A stretch of 64,000 bases of DNA. Source: Scytalidium lignicola. Taxonomy: Eukaryota; Ascomycota; Leotiomycetes. The position numbers and the translations under genes are program-made. This document shows positions 22,135 to 33,419 of this stretch, piece by piece; the stretch's first letter is position 1; each line of letters opens with the position of its first letter. The stretch is from contig NCSJ02000052.1 in NCBI GenBank assembly GCA_002812745.2, forward strand, positions 62,001 to 126,000. The letters are read 5' to 3'. Below the pieces are notes generated by a model. The model ran no database searches. It saw nothing but the letters and a program-made list of their open reading frames with translations, and had not been told where the DNA came from.

Positions 22135-24165
22135 TCATATATCAACCGAATAAGGGTTCTCCATCTTTGTCACTTTCGCAGGAAGACCATCTACAGGCTT
22201 AGCACTCGCAATTAACTGTTGATATGCACGATATCCTGTACTCATTGTCAGTAAACTATCACAACCAGCCTCTTGCCAGAATGAGTCGTTCTTACCAAAC
22301 ATTCCCCTTCGTCCTCCAAGAATGTCTCCAGGCTTCTCTCTACCCAACATCGTATCCCATTCCTCATAAGCTGCCCTGACATCGAATTCTCTCGCCGTCA
22401 TGGCCAAGATAATCTTCATCTCCAGAAGTGCCAGTTCTTGACCAATACATGCTCGAGGACCCTTCTCAAATGGTCGCCATGCGTCCTTGGGAATTTCTTG
22501 CCAATTATCTGGCGCAGGTAAGAACCGCTCTGGAATGAATTCTTCTGGCGAAGGAAAGAGATCAGGACGACGATGTATAGCATGAGACACAACCCAGACC
22601 ATATGTCCTTCTGTGGCATAAGTTTGACCGTTGTAAGTCACCTTGACATTAGGATCGCCTTGGCGTACTGTTGAGGCCGGTGGAAAGAGTCTGAGAGTTT
22701 CTTCACGTTGTTAGTTGCTGCTCTATAATAGTCTATCTTAATAGCTGGGTATAAACTACATGACTGACCTTTGATTACAGCAAGTGCATACGGAAGTTTG
22801 TTGACAAGGTTGGGATTTTCCCTGATCATTTCTCCTGCTTCGCGACCCGGGAAGACTTTGTTCAGTTCCTTTCGCAGCTTCGCAAGCGACTCGGGATGAA
22901 GATTAAGCAGGTGATAGGCATAGCATATTGTGCTGCTGGAAGTGTCTTTTCCAGATGTCAGATATGAATGTTCACGATGTAGTGGGCAATACGTACCATG
23001 GCCGGCAAACAAAAAGGTCTTCATCTGGTCAATAGATGTGCTCTTAAATGCTGCGTCTAAACCCGTCACTTCCAGTCCCCTTTCCTTCTGCTGGGCCTCA
23101 TATTCGTCAAGAGCGAGGTCAATTGCTGGTTTTCTCTTGCCTTTGGTAATCTCCCGATCTGATTTCGACCTAAACCGGGCTTCAAGCACGTTATCAAGAT
23201 AGCTATTCATCTTCCAAGCGTAATATTTGTACATGATAGGCCTGAGAGGGTTTAGCCCAGTGAGTGGATTGATAGTCGCAGCAGGTGGTGTCCAATTAAT
23301 TGTCTTCCGGAAGCACTCCACTAGTTCATTTTTCCCTGTTTGAGCATGAAGATCGTGGTCAAGAACAATGTGACCCATGATATCAATAGTCAGATGAGCG
23401 GCATCTTCTTCGATTGGAAAAACTTCATCAGCGTCTGCATGCTTGTTGAGTGTTTGTACAAAGATATTTGTATCATCAACAATAGATGGAATCAAAGTGG
23501 TCAGATGGCCAATTGCGAACCCCGGATTGAAAAGCGCCCGAGTCTTTTTCCACAAAGCGCCTTCAGTATAAAGGATGGAAGTTGGTCCACACAGATGCGC
23601 TACAAACTTCCGAAGAGTGGGAGATTTTAGCAGGGATTGGTTTTGGGTTACATGAAATGCCACTTCCTAATTAACAGTCAGCTGCTAGTCGAAGACGTAT
23701 TTGCAATCAAGGCGCAGGAATCCTATAGGATAAAGAGAATGGAATAGTCTCAAAGTTCACTTACCGGATCGGTAATAATGAGCTGCCGTTCGGCTGAAGC
23801 AGGATAATTATCAAGAAGAAATACATTATCTAGCTTATATTTTTGCTGTAGCATTGTCATTAAACCCTGTGGATGCGTTCTAGGAGGTGTGACCTTGGCA
23901 AGCTCAATCATACCAGGGATCGTCCCAATGGCGAGGCTGAAAGGGGGAGTTTTGAGAGACCCATTCTGGAGGTTTATAAGTCTAGAGCTCGTGGTAATTT
24001 ACTATAAGGACTCACAAGCTTCTTATAATCTAGTCTCCATCGAACGAGGTTAATGATCCAGCTGGCAATCCCTACAACGATGACCACAGCTGCTGAAAAG
24101 ATAATGTTAGACAGAGACACTGCACTGCCAGAGGTCTGCAGTACAGGCAGGACTGTTCGATCCAT
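22135..24165 (-). CDS. Cytochrome P450 monooxygenase
   Basis: Microsomal heme-thiolate monooxygenase resembling the StcS-like group of fungal P450s. Five exons (24165-24016, 23965-23765, 23666-22997, 22945-22769, 22700-22135) give 587 residues. An N-terminal signal anchor (IIFSAAVVIVVGIASWIINLV) lies near 20-42. The I-helix AGHDTSSST is at about 338-346, and its Asp codon is split by a 51-nt intron. ETLRLFPP supplies ExxR, ERFLP is the PERF region, and FEKGPRACIG carries the heme ligand Cys near 484. All diagnostic residues are intact. No other biosynthetic gene lies next to it, so a secondary-metabolite cluster is not indicated here. Substrate unknown. Confidence 0.92.
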
Positions 24166-25268
24166 CGTTTACTTTGCAAGAACAGAAGAAATTGGCAAAG
24201 GCAGTTGGATAGTCTGAGTGTTAGCACCTGGATCTTGATGGAAGTTAATATGCGCAAGGCTGAGCTAACTGTTGGCGATCGTTTCACCTATGGAGCTCTG
24301 TTCGAAGTCCAGAACCAGGAACTTTCTGTGCTCAGAAAGCGGAAAATAAATCAATCAGCCAGGAGTTTCCTAATTACAGTGCTGCCAGACTCCAATTAAG
24401 GAGGGTGCCGTAGTCATAATTATTAATTAACATTTCAGAATTTGCGGCATCCCTTAAGAAGTCGTTGCTCTCTGGGCTGATATCCAGTTGTCAGCACTAG
24501 CCCTGTGATTGGTGTCAGCGCAATATATCTTCCCGCGCCGTAATGCAAGGCCCCGAACCTAACCAGTTGATTAATTAGTGATAGTTAACTTATCGCATCC
24601 CAACAGATAGCACATATAAAGGGGTAAAGGAGGGTGGTTCCCCCTCTACAAAAGCTCAGCACATTCGAAATACTTCCATAAAGCTGACTGTATCGACCGG
24701 TTGGCAAATGAAGAGGCGTGCTTTATCAGCAGATAGTTATGCTGCAAAGGACTTTTGATGAACTCATAGCTTAGCTGATTGATGATGTATGATGACCGTA
24801 AAATAAATTTTCTACGATGCAGCGCTGTCCGGTACGTCTTGAGTAATACCTTCGAAAGCGGGCACATTTGAGGAGGGAGAGATAGTATGAGCAAGCTAAA
24901 TAGCAGTAAAGGTTTGCCTTCTCGATTTTACATGTTAACCTGAGTTATTACTGTATTGTAGTGGTTTAGCTGATCCAATAGCCCATCAAAATGTATTGTG
25001 GCCATGTAAACAAGGCAAAACGGAGAAGGCTGATCAGTCGAGCCAGTCTCTCGCCAAGGTAATTTTTGACGCAGATTTCACGATGCTCTCTCCCTTTGCG
25101 AGCACTTCATTTACTGCTGGCTTCTGCAGCAACAATATCGAAGTCTCTGAAGACGTCGGCCCAAATGCCACTCAACAAACATCCACTTCCCTGACTTGAT
25201 CTCCTGGGTTTAAGGATGATCTCTCAAATTCCAACAACTTAACGGTCTCAATAGCTCCATCCTCAGCA
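24166..25268. other. 1.1-kb divergent promoter region, P450 and ZZ/EF-hand gene
   Basis: A TATA-like ACATATAAAGG occurs at about 24611 on the plus strand, 650 bp before the ZZ/EF-hand start, and is not obviously linked to a gene. Short open frames show no domain. Confidence 0.4.
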
Positions 25269-28148
25269 ATGTCAGCCTCATCATCAGCAGCCTCGAGCAC
25301 CCTGTCTAGGTTCAGACCCGCACTCCTGGTACTAACTACACTAGCAGCTGCATATGGTATATATTATGTTCACAGCATTCGAGATGATGTTGCTACAAGT
25401 ACGGCTTCTGGTGGCGGTCTGCATCGAAGTAACGCCGTTTACCGACGACGCCGACGTGAAACCTCCACAAGTCAACAAGAAGGGGCGGGGATCTCGGATG
25501 AGTCAGGGGATAATGAGGAAGAGGATGGCATACTGCACATGGCACCGTTGAATGATGGGGAGACTGTGGTGGATGAACAACTTTTTCAGGACGAGTTCAC
25601 TTGGTCAGAATTACCTCCTCCGGACCAACGAACGGGACAAAATATCGTGCAATTGCTCTTTCGGGTGTCCGAGGATGCCACTCGAAGAAATGCATATGTT
25701 CACAGGGGCTGCGCATGTAACTCTTGCGGTGCGCTCCCCATTAGGGGAATACGATATCGATGCGCCAACTGTGCCGATTTTGATCTTTGTGAAGGATGTG
25801 AAGCCCAAGGTCTTCATACGAAAACGCATATATTCTACAAAGTCCGAGTACCAGCGCCTTCCTTTGGTCCACGGCAGATCCAGCCGGTATGGTATTCAGG
25901 AGATCCAGATTCGTGCATGAGGTCGCTTCCTAAAGAGTTAATCACCAAGCTCTCGAGAGAAACAGGCTTTGAAAGACCAGAACTAGACGCATATTGGGAA
26001 CAATGGACGTTCATGGCTAACACTGAGTGGCGAGAAGACCCCGATGATATTGGCTTAGCAATGGATCGACAGACTTTCGAGCGTTGCCTTGTTCCTTCGA
26101 GTGGTTACAGACATGCATCACCAAGCTTGATATTTGATAGGATGTTCTCCTTCTATGACTCGAACAAGGATAACTTGATTAGCTTCTCCGAATTTCTTCA
26201 TGGTCTTGCATGGCGTAAAAAGAAAGAAAAATGGCCTAAGATATTCGAGGGCTACGATATCGATGGAGATGGTTTTGTCGACCGCAAGGACTTCCTTCGA
26301 ATGTTTCGATCATACTATGTTCTTTACAGACAGATGCACAAGGATATGCTTGAGGGACTTGATGAACAAACAATGAGCACTTCCGAGGCACAACAACTTG
26401 TTACTAGCCGTCAACCTCTGAGCAGCTATTTCGGACGGGATGGTAGATTTCCTCGAGCTCTTGAGCCAAGAACTGGTGAAGGCAAAATACCTTTAACCAA
26501 CGGAGATTTAGAGATTGTTGATGGAAAAGGAGTGATATCTGAAAGCAGCAATGATACTGGAAACCGGGAAGATGTATTTAGAGACCAAGTCTCAGTAAGG
26601 TCAAGTATTCGCGAGCCTTGGCGTACAGTGTGGCGGTCCAGAGATGACAGAGGGAGTGGCTACTGGGATACTCTACTGAACCCACCTGAATCTGGAGACC
26701 AGATCCCTGATTTGCTTAGTGATCTGACATCGTTTCGACAGCAATTGGAAGGTGTCCTAGAAGGGAGACGATACGGAGCGGGTTATGATTCACTAAACTT
26801 AGATGCTGACGATGGCCGTGAAATTTCTCAGGGATATCCTTCATACGACAAGAAATGGCCGCCAGATTTTGTTGGGGTCACAGACGAGGATGCAGAAGCA
26901 ATTGTAGGAGTTGGCACGAAAGTGGCAGAAGTGCCCAAAGAATCCCGGAGAGCAGTTGTACAGCACGCAGTAGAGAGACAACAAGCAAGGCGTGTCATAC
27001 ATGAAAGATGGCGGCGCCGACAATTCTACACCGATGAAGAAGAAGGGGCTACTCCACCCTTGGATTGGAACGAGGAGGAAGATGTGCTAGCAGTTGATAA
27101 CAAATTCGGAGGTGAAAGTTCTAAAGCGCCATCGCAGAGACGACCATCACGACACTCTCGTTCTTCTTCCAAGGTCCGATTCGCTGAAGATACGGATGAC
27201 TTTGAGACACGATCTAATGCTTCGACCACTTCTCGAAGTGTTCCTGAACGATGGGGAGGCATGGAAATACCTGATGCCGAAAGGGATGTTGGCAAAGAAA
27301 TCCTCTATCAGGCGACGCAGCAAGCTTTCAATGAACTCCTAGACCCACTTTTCAAAGAACAAGAAGACCTTGCACTCAAGGCTGTCTGTACGAAAGCAAG
27401 TCGCGACAAATACAGGCATTTATTCACAACCGAATTCGTGGAATGGGCAAATAATAGACTGGAAGAAGAGATGGAGAAAGATCAAATTGAAGATTCTCCC
27501 AAAAGAAGCTCCACTGTGCAGGAAGGACTATTTCCAGGCCTCACAGTAGTTGAGCTCCCTGATCTACGCGGGCATTCGCTTGAAGACCTTTTAGCTGCGA
27601 CAGGATATCAGGTTCTCTCCGAACAAGAGCAAGAAGAAGATGAGGTCGATTCCGAGCGCAGAGCAGATCTTGAACCTGTAACCGACTCAGAAATTTCGCC
27701 TACACCGCAGCCAGAAGAACCTTACCCGGACATTATTGCAGTTTACGACGAACAAACTCGGCCAGACCCTACTCTACCACAATTCCGACCCAATTCGCTC
27801 TCATCTTCCTCTGTCGCCGAAGACCATGCTTCTACTTCTGGTCCACAGTCTGTGGACCCATCTGCATTCCTAGACCAACAGTCCAGCACCGCACCAACTG
27901 CCAGCGAAGGAAACGACCCCTATCTCGCTCCTGAGATGGCCAGTGCCTTGACAGCCAACGGAGGAAAGAATGACGACCTCTACAACATGTGGCTGATCGA
28001 GAGGGCAGTCAAGCACGCAGAGATAGCAGATGGTTGGGGACGTCTGGATTTCGAAGAATTTGAGCGGAGGATACAGAGATGTGCGCTGGAAGGGAAGGGG
28101 ACTAGCATGGATTACTTGGGGAGTTGGATCGAGTTTTGCATTCCGTGA
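25269..28148 (+). CDS. Membrane-anchored ZZ-finger / EF-hand protein
   Basis: Single-exon gene of 959 residues, not assigned to a named pathway. An N-terminal membrane helix (RPALLVLTTLAAAYGIYYV) lies at 17-34. A ZZ-type zinc finger occupies about 145-190, with cysteines in GCACNSCGALPIRGIRYRC, CANC and LCEGC and a terminal His pair. Two EF-hands follow: one at 297-308 (DSNKDNLISFSE) and one at 330-341 (DIDGDGFVDRKD, with Asp rather than Glu at position 12). The C-terminal 600 residues are acidic, largely disordered and partly conserved-looking (PLFKEQEDLALKAV). The combination suggests a calcium-responsive scaffold facing the cytosol from an organelle membrane, which is inference. The coding frame is continuous and the start is the first in-frame ATG. 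Confidence 0.88.
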   Translation: MSASSSAASSTLSRFRPALLVLTTLAAAYGIYYVHSIRDDVATSTASGGGLHRSNAVYRRRRRETSTSQQEGAGISDESGDNEEEDGILHMAPLNDGETVVDEQLFQDEFTWSELPPPDQRTGQNIVQLLFRVSEDATRRNAYVHRGCACNSCGALPIRGIRYRCANCADFDLCEGCEAQGLHTKTHIFYKVRVPAPSFGPRQIQPVWYSGDPDSCMRSLPKELITKLSRETGFERPELDAYWEQWTFMANTEWREDPDDIGLAMDRQTFERCLVPSSGYRHASPSLIFDRMFSFYDSNKDNLISFSEFLHGLAWRKKKEKWPKIFEGYDIDGDGFVDRKDFLRMFRSYYVLYRQMHKDMLEGLDEQTMSTSEAQQLVTSRQPLSSYFGRDGRFPRALEPRTGEGKIPLTNGDLEIVDGKGVISESSNDTGNREDVFRDQVSVRSSIREPWRTVWRSRDDRGSGYWDTLLNPPESGDQIPDLLSDLTSFRQQLEGVLEGRRYGAGYDSLNLDADDGREISQGYPSYDKKWPPDFVGVTDEDAEAIVGVGTKVAEVPKESRRAVVQHAVERQQARRVIHERWRRRQFYTDEEEGATPPLDWNEEEDVLAVDNKFGGESSKAPSQRRPSRHSRSSSKVRFAEDTDDFETRSNASTTSRSVPERWGGMEIPDAERDVGKEILYQATQQAFNELLDPLFKEQEDLALKAVCTKASRDKYRHLFTTEFVEWANNRLEEEMEKDQIEDSPKRSSTVQEGLFPGLTVVELPDLRGHSLEDLLAATGYQVLSEQEQEEDEVDSERRADLEPVTDSEISPTPQPEEPYPDIIAVYDEQTRPDPTLPQFRPNSLSSSSVAEDHASTSGPQSVDPSAFLDQQSSTAPTASEGNDPYLAPEMASALTANGGKNDDLYNMWLIERAVKHAEIADGWGRLDFEEFERRIQRCALEGKGTSMDYLGSWIEFCIP

Positions 28149-29126
28149 AGGGTCATTAGGATGTTCTAGGATGGATCTGGAATGGGATAGATTTGGTAGG
28201 CTTTATATTGCGTAGTATGGTTGTGCTTGAAGTTGTTCTGTGATCTTATGTAACTTTGAAATCGATTGTCTCCTCAAGGGAGGGGCGTATGGCGGGTTGG
28301 AAAAAAGATATGGGTTTACATGACACTAGATTATTGTATCAATCACCATGTACAGTGCTTTATTTTATACAACAATACAAATGTACAGTACACATACACA
28401 GAGATAGCGTGTGAGAAAACCTGCAAGCAGCATATTTCTTTCGCATAACTAAAAATAGAAGAGTCATTGTTATCCAGAAGCATGATATATGAAGACATGG
28501 GTCGTCCAACGAGAAGTACTGTAATAAGCAAAAAAAAAAAAACAATCAATGCTCACTGACCATAACCCCCCAGAATGCCAAGTCCCGGGGAAGAAAAGCT
28601 TGTTTTTACCCTTTACAACCAAAGCACCCGTGATTTAAAGTCCGTTTCTTATCTCCAGGTTATTTCCATTCTAGCATGAAATTGTCATCACATACACAGA
28701 GCAAGCTTTCTGTGAGTCCTTAATAGATAATCTGAATGAGAATATGTTAGCACTCTAGTATCTTTTAAAATAGATTTACGAGCGCAGAGGAATCTCTCCG
28801 ACTGGCTGCTCACACAGGACGGGAGAACCGTGGAGAATGTCCGCAGCGAACCAGTTTCCCCATTAACTTACGCGTCCAAACACGCGTCACTTTTACACCA
28901 AGCTTAACTCGTTTTGGGGGAGTTTGTACGAAGAGATCATGGGGTGATGGACAGATCTGTCCATTTTACAGTGACTGCTGCTTGTGATTTGTTGGATGGA
29001 TCTTTGCGAATTTGTAAGTATTAGGAGGAGTTTTTGGGGTTGTGCTTCGATCTATGGGAGGTAGAGGTAGACATGGTTTGAAGTTGTACGGGAATGAGAT
29101 TACTAGGAAAGGGTAGTACTGTACTG

Positions 29127-29145
29127 TACGGGTAATTTACCCGTA
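29127..29145. repeat. Palindrome TACGGGTAATTTACCCGTA
   Basis: Perfect inverted repeat with 9-bp arms around a single central T, directly joined to a GTACT tandem repeat at 29116-29129. Function unknown; a dimeric regulator site is one possibility. Confidence 0.6.
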
Positions 29146-29297
29146 TTACGCGGTTTGTTGACAAGCTTTTTGGGGATCGCCATATCTGAGACGAGTGATC
29201 ATGGGACGGTAGCATGAGAGGGGATCCTTTTTGTTTCTGCTGTGTTTATGATTTTCTTTTGAATTTTGTGTTGGTTAATTTTAGGATGAGTACCTCC

Positions 29298-29315
29298 GTA
29301 CTGTACTGTACTGTA
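29298..29315. repeat. Short tandem GTACTGTACTGTACTGTA
   Basis: Three-fold tandem of the 5-mer GTACT (18 bases), echoed at 29116-29129 and by TGTACAGTAC at 29326-29335. Confidence 0.7.
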
Positions 29316-30712
29316 GAAGTGAGAGTGTACAGTACTGCCGTACCTACGTCCACCCCAACCACCCACGAGGTAGTTTCCCTTGTGGGCCAGGCGTCGTCAT
29401 CATGGATGGGTGGCGCGTGCAAAGCCCTGCCACATCGACGCCACTCAGCGTGCGAAGCGAGTTGTCAATTCGATGGGAATAATTAGAGTGACGGTGCTTA
29501 CTGTGTGGTACGAGTGGATTTGATTTGATTCTAGATCATTGTCAATCCTCAATCCTGGTGCTTTGTGGATTTGATAATGTTTGTTAGTGCATGAATCGGT
29601 CCTTGTCAAGTGAAGAAGCTGGATCGGTCTGGACGTCGCCATCGGTTAAGGTTTACTACCGGTCCTGAGCTCAGGCAGCAAGGCAGGAACTCGGATATCG
29701 GCCGATCCGGGGTCAGGTTCCCCAAGGCTTGGCTCTCTGTTGGCCACGTACTATTTATATCCTCACTGTTTCTGCTTCAACTCCTCTACAGTAATTAACG
29801 ACGTCCCAATACAGTACCGTAATGAATGAATGAATGGACAGAGTGCCAAGTGTGAAACATCGCTGCGAGCAACTGGAGAGCCACGAGCGGCACTTGACAC
29901 GATGTTTGTTGCAGGAGAGCCAAGCTCAAAACACGCCCAGGGGTGGACAGGGAAACCTGCAGGGCGCCCGCTACGGCACAAGAAGTTTGAGGCTCGGGGA
30001 CATGCTGGCGTCATCGTCCTGCTCTCTCTCTCCCGCCGCTCCACGGGCTCTATCGGACTGACTGTACACCGTAAAAGCTACTTGCTCCTGTAGTGTAATG
30101 CTTATGTTGTTGTTGTAAATCCGTCCACGAATTCGATAGCATCTAGTTTATTTTTTATTTTTCAATTAGTATTTGTGGACGGGCCAGACCAAAACGGCGA
30201 AGGGCGAAGAGAAAGAAGGGCGGCCGTTGGTGCCAGTCTCGATCGGCATTAGCGCCGCCCAAATATGGCTCAACCCTCGTGCGCTTGCGGCGCGCCTATT
30301 CCATAACAGGACGAAAAGGGCGATTCTTCAGCCCCAGCAAAAAGGCTGTGGGTGCTACGCCTACTTTGGTCCTTCCCTTGACTGTCTCACGTCCTCGCTG
30401 TCTCTTATTCTCTCGCTCTTCTCTTCTTCTTTCCTTTCCCAAATTTCTTCTGTACAAAACTAAAAAAACATTACATTTTCAGTGTGCTTTCTTCATCTCA
30501 TCTATCTCTTGTATTTCCTTGATTTGGGTTTTCTTTTGTCTTTTGAAGGCCGATTCGCTCTGGTAGTAGTTCGGTTGCGGCGTCTCTCTCATTCATCCGC
30601 GTCATCATCGAGAGCTCCATCAACACCCATTCCAGTCGCTCTGGTTTTGTATTGATATCGACTTCGACTTCTCGACTTCGGCTTCAGCAGTACCTTAAAA
30701 GCGTCCACGATC

Positions 30713-32528
30713 ATGGCGCCAAACCCCACCTCTCTACTCCTCTCCGGCGCTGCCTTTGCGGCCCTTGCCTCGGCTTCATCAGGCGGTACCTTCCTCATGC
30801 CCATCGCCCGCAATCCTCGTCCCGCACACAACCCTCTCGTGCGTCGCGCAGACACCGTGCAGGCTCAGTTACAGAACGCTGAACAGGCAGGTCTCTATGC
30901 AGCAAACATCTCGGTCGGCACGCCTCCCCAGGACTTGATTGTCCAGATCGATACCGGCAGCTCGGATCTGTGGGTTCCTGCCTCAACGGCTGCCATCTGT
31001 CAGGATACGCGGCAGGGAGGCTGTCCGGGTGGAAGTTGTGAGTTTCTCTTGTCTTTTTTTTCTTGTCTTTTTTTTTCTTTCTCGTTCTGCCTTCTTCCTG
31101 AAGATCTTCATCTAGCCTGGATGATAGTCAAATGAGAATGATGCATTCGATGAGATTATTCTTTTACAACAATGGATATTTTACTAACGCTCTCTGCGAT
31201 ATAGTTGATAGCAGCAGCTCAAGCACGTTTAAAATAGTGGAACGAAACGAATTCAATATATCCTACGCAGATGGTACTAGTTCTTCGGGAGACTATATAT
31301 CAGATGTGTTCTCGATGGCTGGCTCCACTGTCAACCCGCTAGAGATGGGTCTAGCCCAGACTTCTTCAATCAGTGTAGGAATCTTGGGCATTGGGTACAA
31401 TTCTTCCGAGTCAAATGTCTTTACGGGTACCGGAACTACCTACCCTAACCTGCCCGAAGCCATGCAGCGTGCCGGCTTGATCAATAGCGTTGCCTACAGC
31501 TTGTGGCTGAACGATCTTGGTGAGTTCCTCCCCCATCCTCGGACGTGTGCCTGGAACTGATCTGACTCTTTCCCGTGACAGACGCCCCAGATGGTAACAT
31601 CCTCTTCGGCGGCATTGATACCAGGAAATATTCCGGAGACCTCATCTCAATCCCAGTCCAACGTGATGCCCAAACGGACGCTTTCACCTCCTTCACTGTC
31701 GCCTTCACCTCTCTGACTGCCACATCTTCCACCGGTACAGACCAGCTCACTCCCGCGGACTACGCACAGCCCGCCATCCTCGACAGTGGAACGACCATTA
31801 CCCTTCTACCCAACGATGTAGTCACGGCTGTCTTCGCTGAACTAGGTGCTGAATATGACCAAACTCTCGGCGCCTCTGTCGTTCCCTGCTCCCTGGCAGA
31901 TAACACTGGGAATCTAACATTTGGATTCGGCGGCACTGGCGGCCCTACCATCCAAGTTGGTGTCTCTCAATTAGTCATGCCATTGACACTTTCAGATGGC
32001 AGCCAGCCGCATTTCAATGATGGTGAAGCAGCATGCCAATTAGGTCTACAGCCAGCCTTCGACCTTCCCATCCTCTTTGGTGATACCTTCCTCCGATCCG
32101 CATACGTCGTATACGACCTGATCAACAACCGGATCGCGCTCGCGCAGACAAAGCTCAACGAGACCGATAGCAACATCGTTCCATTCCCCAGCCTTGGAGC
32201 TGCTATTCCTTCCGCCACATCAGCTAGTGGAAACGCAGCTGTTACACAGACCGCGACCGGTGTCCCGAGAGAAGGAGGAGGCGTCACCGCTACTGGAGCC
32301 GGTGGACCGGTCGCAACCTTCAATCCAACAGCTACGGGATTGAGCGCAGAAGCCGGCTTTGCATCTTCTGCCACGGGATCGAGTTCCACTGGTGGCAGTG
32401 GTAGTAGCGGTTCGAAGAATAACGCCGCAGCTGCTGGAGCGGTGCCATTTGAGTGGAGCCGATTGGTTGTTTTGGGAGTTACAATGGCTTGCATGGGTGT
32501 GGGCGGAGGGTTGTTTGCTCTCCTATGA
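30713..32528 (+). CDS. GPI-anchored aspartic protease (yapsin-like)
   Basis: Pepsin-family endopeptidase of the cell surface. Exons 30713-31037, 31205-31519 and 31582-32528 give 528 residues. A signal peptide (SLLLSGAAFAALASASS) is followed by a propeptide with a dibasic site (LVRRADT). The catalytic motifs are IDTGSSDLWVP (Asp80) and ILDSGTTITLLP (Asp281). The flap region has YADGTSSSGDY. After FDLPILFGDTFLRSAYVVYDL comes a Ser/Thr/Gly-rich stalk (about 395-500). A C-terminal hydrophobic tail (VVLGVTMACMGVGGGLFALL) after small residues then fits GPI attachment. Intron 1 is 167 nt and its acceptor at 31204 gives GGSFDSSSSSTF, as in the family. Yapsins act in wall remodelling and processing of surface proteins. 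Confidence 0.92.
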
Positions 32529-33419
32529 GAAAATACTCGAGTAATCTAATCGTTTTTCCTTATTTGATATATATAAGCATGAGCGAACGTTAAAAAGGTA
32601 ACGTGAGCCGGCATGGGAATATTGCTCTTAGACTTGAAGCATGTAATCGGGAGTTGGTTTATTGTTTTGGATTTTATAACCAGGAAAAGGGAATGATATC
32701 CTCTTGTAGAGAGATTGCTGCATTTTTAGTACCTCAATGAATTGAGCTGTACGAGATATTATCATATAAAACTACAACTGATATGGAACGTGTTGAGGTG
32801 TGTGTACTTAAAAGTTAGATAAATTGTATAAGTGGCCTGGAACGAGAACGTAGTCGCATCGTAGCAACAGTTTTCACAATCATGATAATATTTACTGGCT
32901 ATTTCTTTTAAGTTTTGATATTCGCTCTCTTTATTTGAGGACCTATCACAACTCTGGAACCAACCCACTCCTATCTCTCTAGAATACAATATCTGATCTA
33001 AAAAATTATGGGAGCATTTTCCAACCTCCCCCCCAAAAAAAGATAACTAAAAAAAAAAACAAGAGTTAAAACTTTCCTGTTCTTTTTTTTCTTTTCTTTC
33101 TGGATGACGGCTTTTTAATTTTCCCTCCCAAAAGCCCATCAAAAACATTATAAAAATCGAGTATACCCGGCCCCCTTTGATTTGATTGATTGATTTCATT
33201 CTCCGATATTCCTTTCCTTCCCTCCCCCCTTTGCCCCCGCGCTTTCCCAAAAATATAAAAATGATAAAAAACTCCATTGTGGAAGGAAGAAGAAAATGTA
33301 CACGGTTTTTTTGATAATTCACCTTTCTTTCTTTCTCTTGGTGGGTGGTACTAACGTGGTACTAAGGTACTAACTTCTTACGGCTGAGACATATAACCTC
33401 TAGAACGGTCATTGTTCAT
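32529..33419. other. Convergent spacer with homopolymer and pyrimidine tracts
   Basis: 3' flanks of the protease and SWC3 genes. 33020-33340 carries A-runs, C-runs and CT-rich blocks. No gene seen. Confidence 0.5.

Larger units (their letters stand above)
28149..30712. other. 2.5-kb gene-poor region upstream of aspartic protease
   Basis: No gene is supported. It holds two ACGCGT boxes (28870, 28882), a 19-bp palindrome at 29127-29145, and several GTACTG/CAGTAC runs (28383, 28514, 29116, 29298, 29326). A GC-richer patch at 29840-30060 is open in several frames but has no recognisable product. A long pyrimidine tract at about 30395-30450 leads into the protease 5' UTR. A long leader or a non-coding transcript is possible. 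Confidence 0.5.

Noticed and set aside
22135..28148. Idea that P450, secreted protein and ZZ/EF-hand genes form a biosynthetic cluster
   Set aside because: No PKS, NRPS, terpene synthase, transferase or pathway regulator lies among them, and the two MFS genes are 12 kb or more away with housekeeping genes between.
29763..30093. Overlapping 87- and 93-codon frames on opposite strands
   Set aside because: Arise in a GC-richer patch where stops are rare. No homology recognised, so not called as genes.
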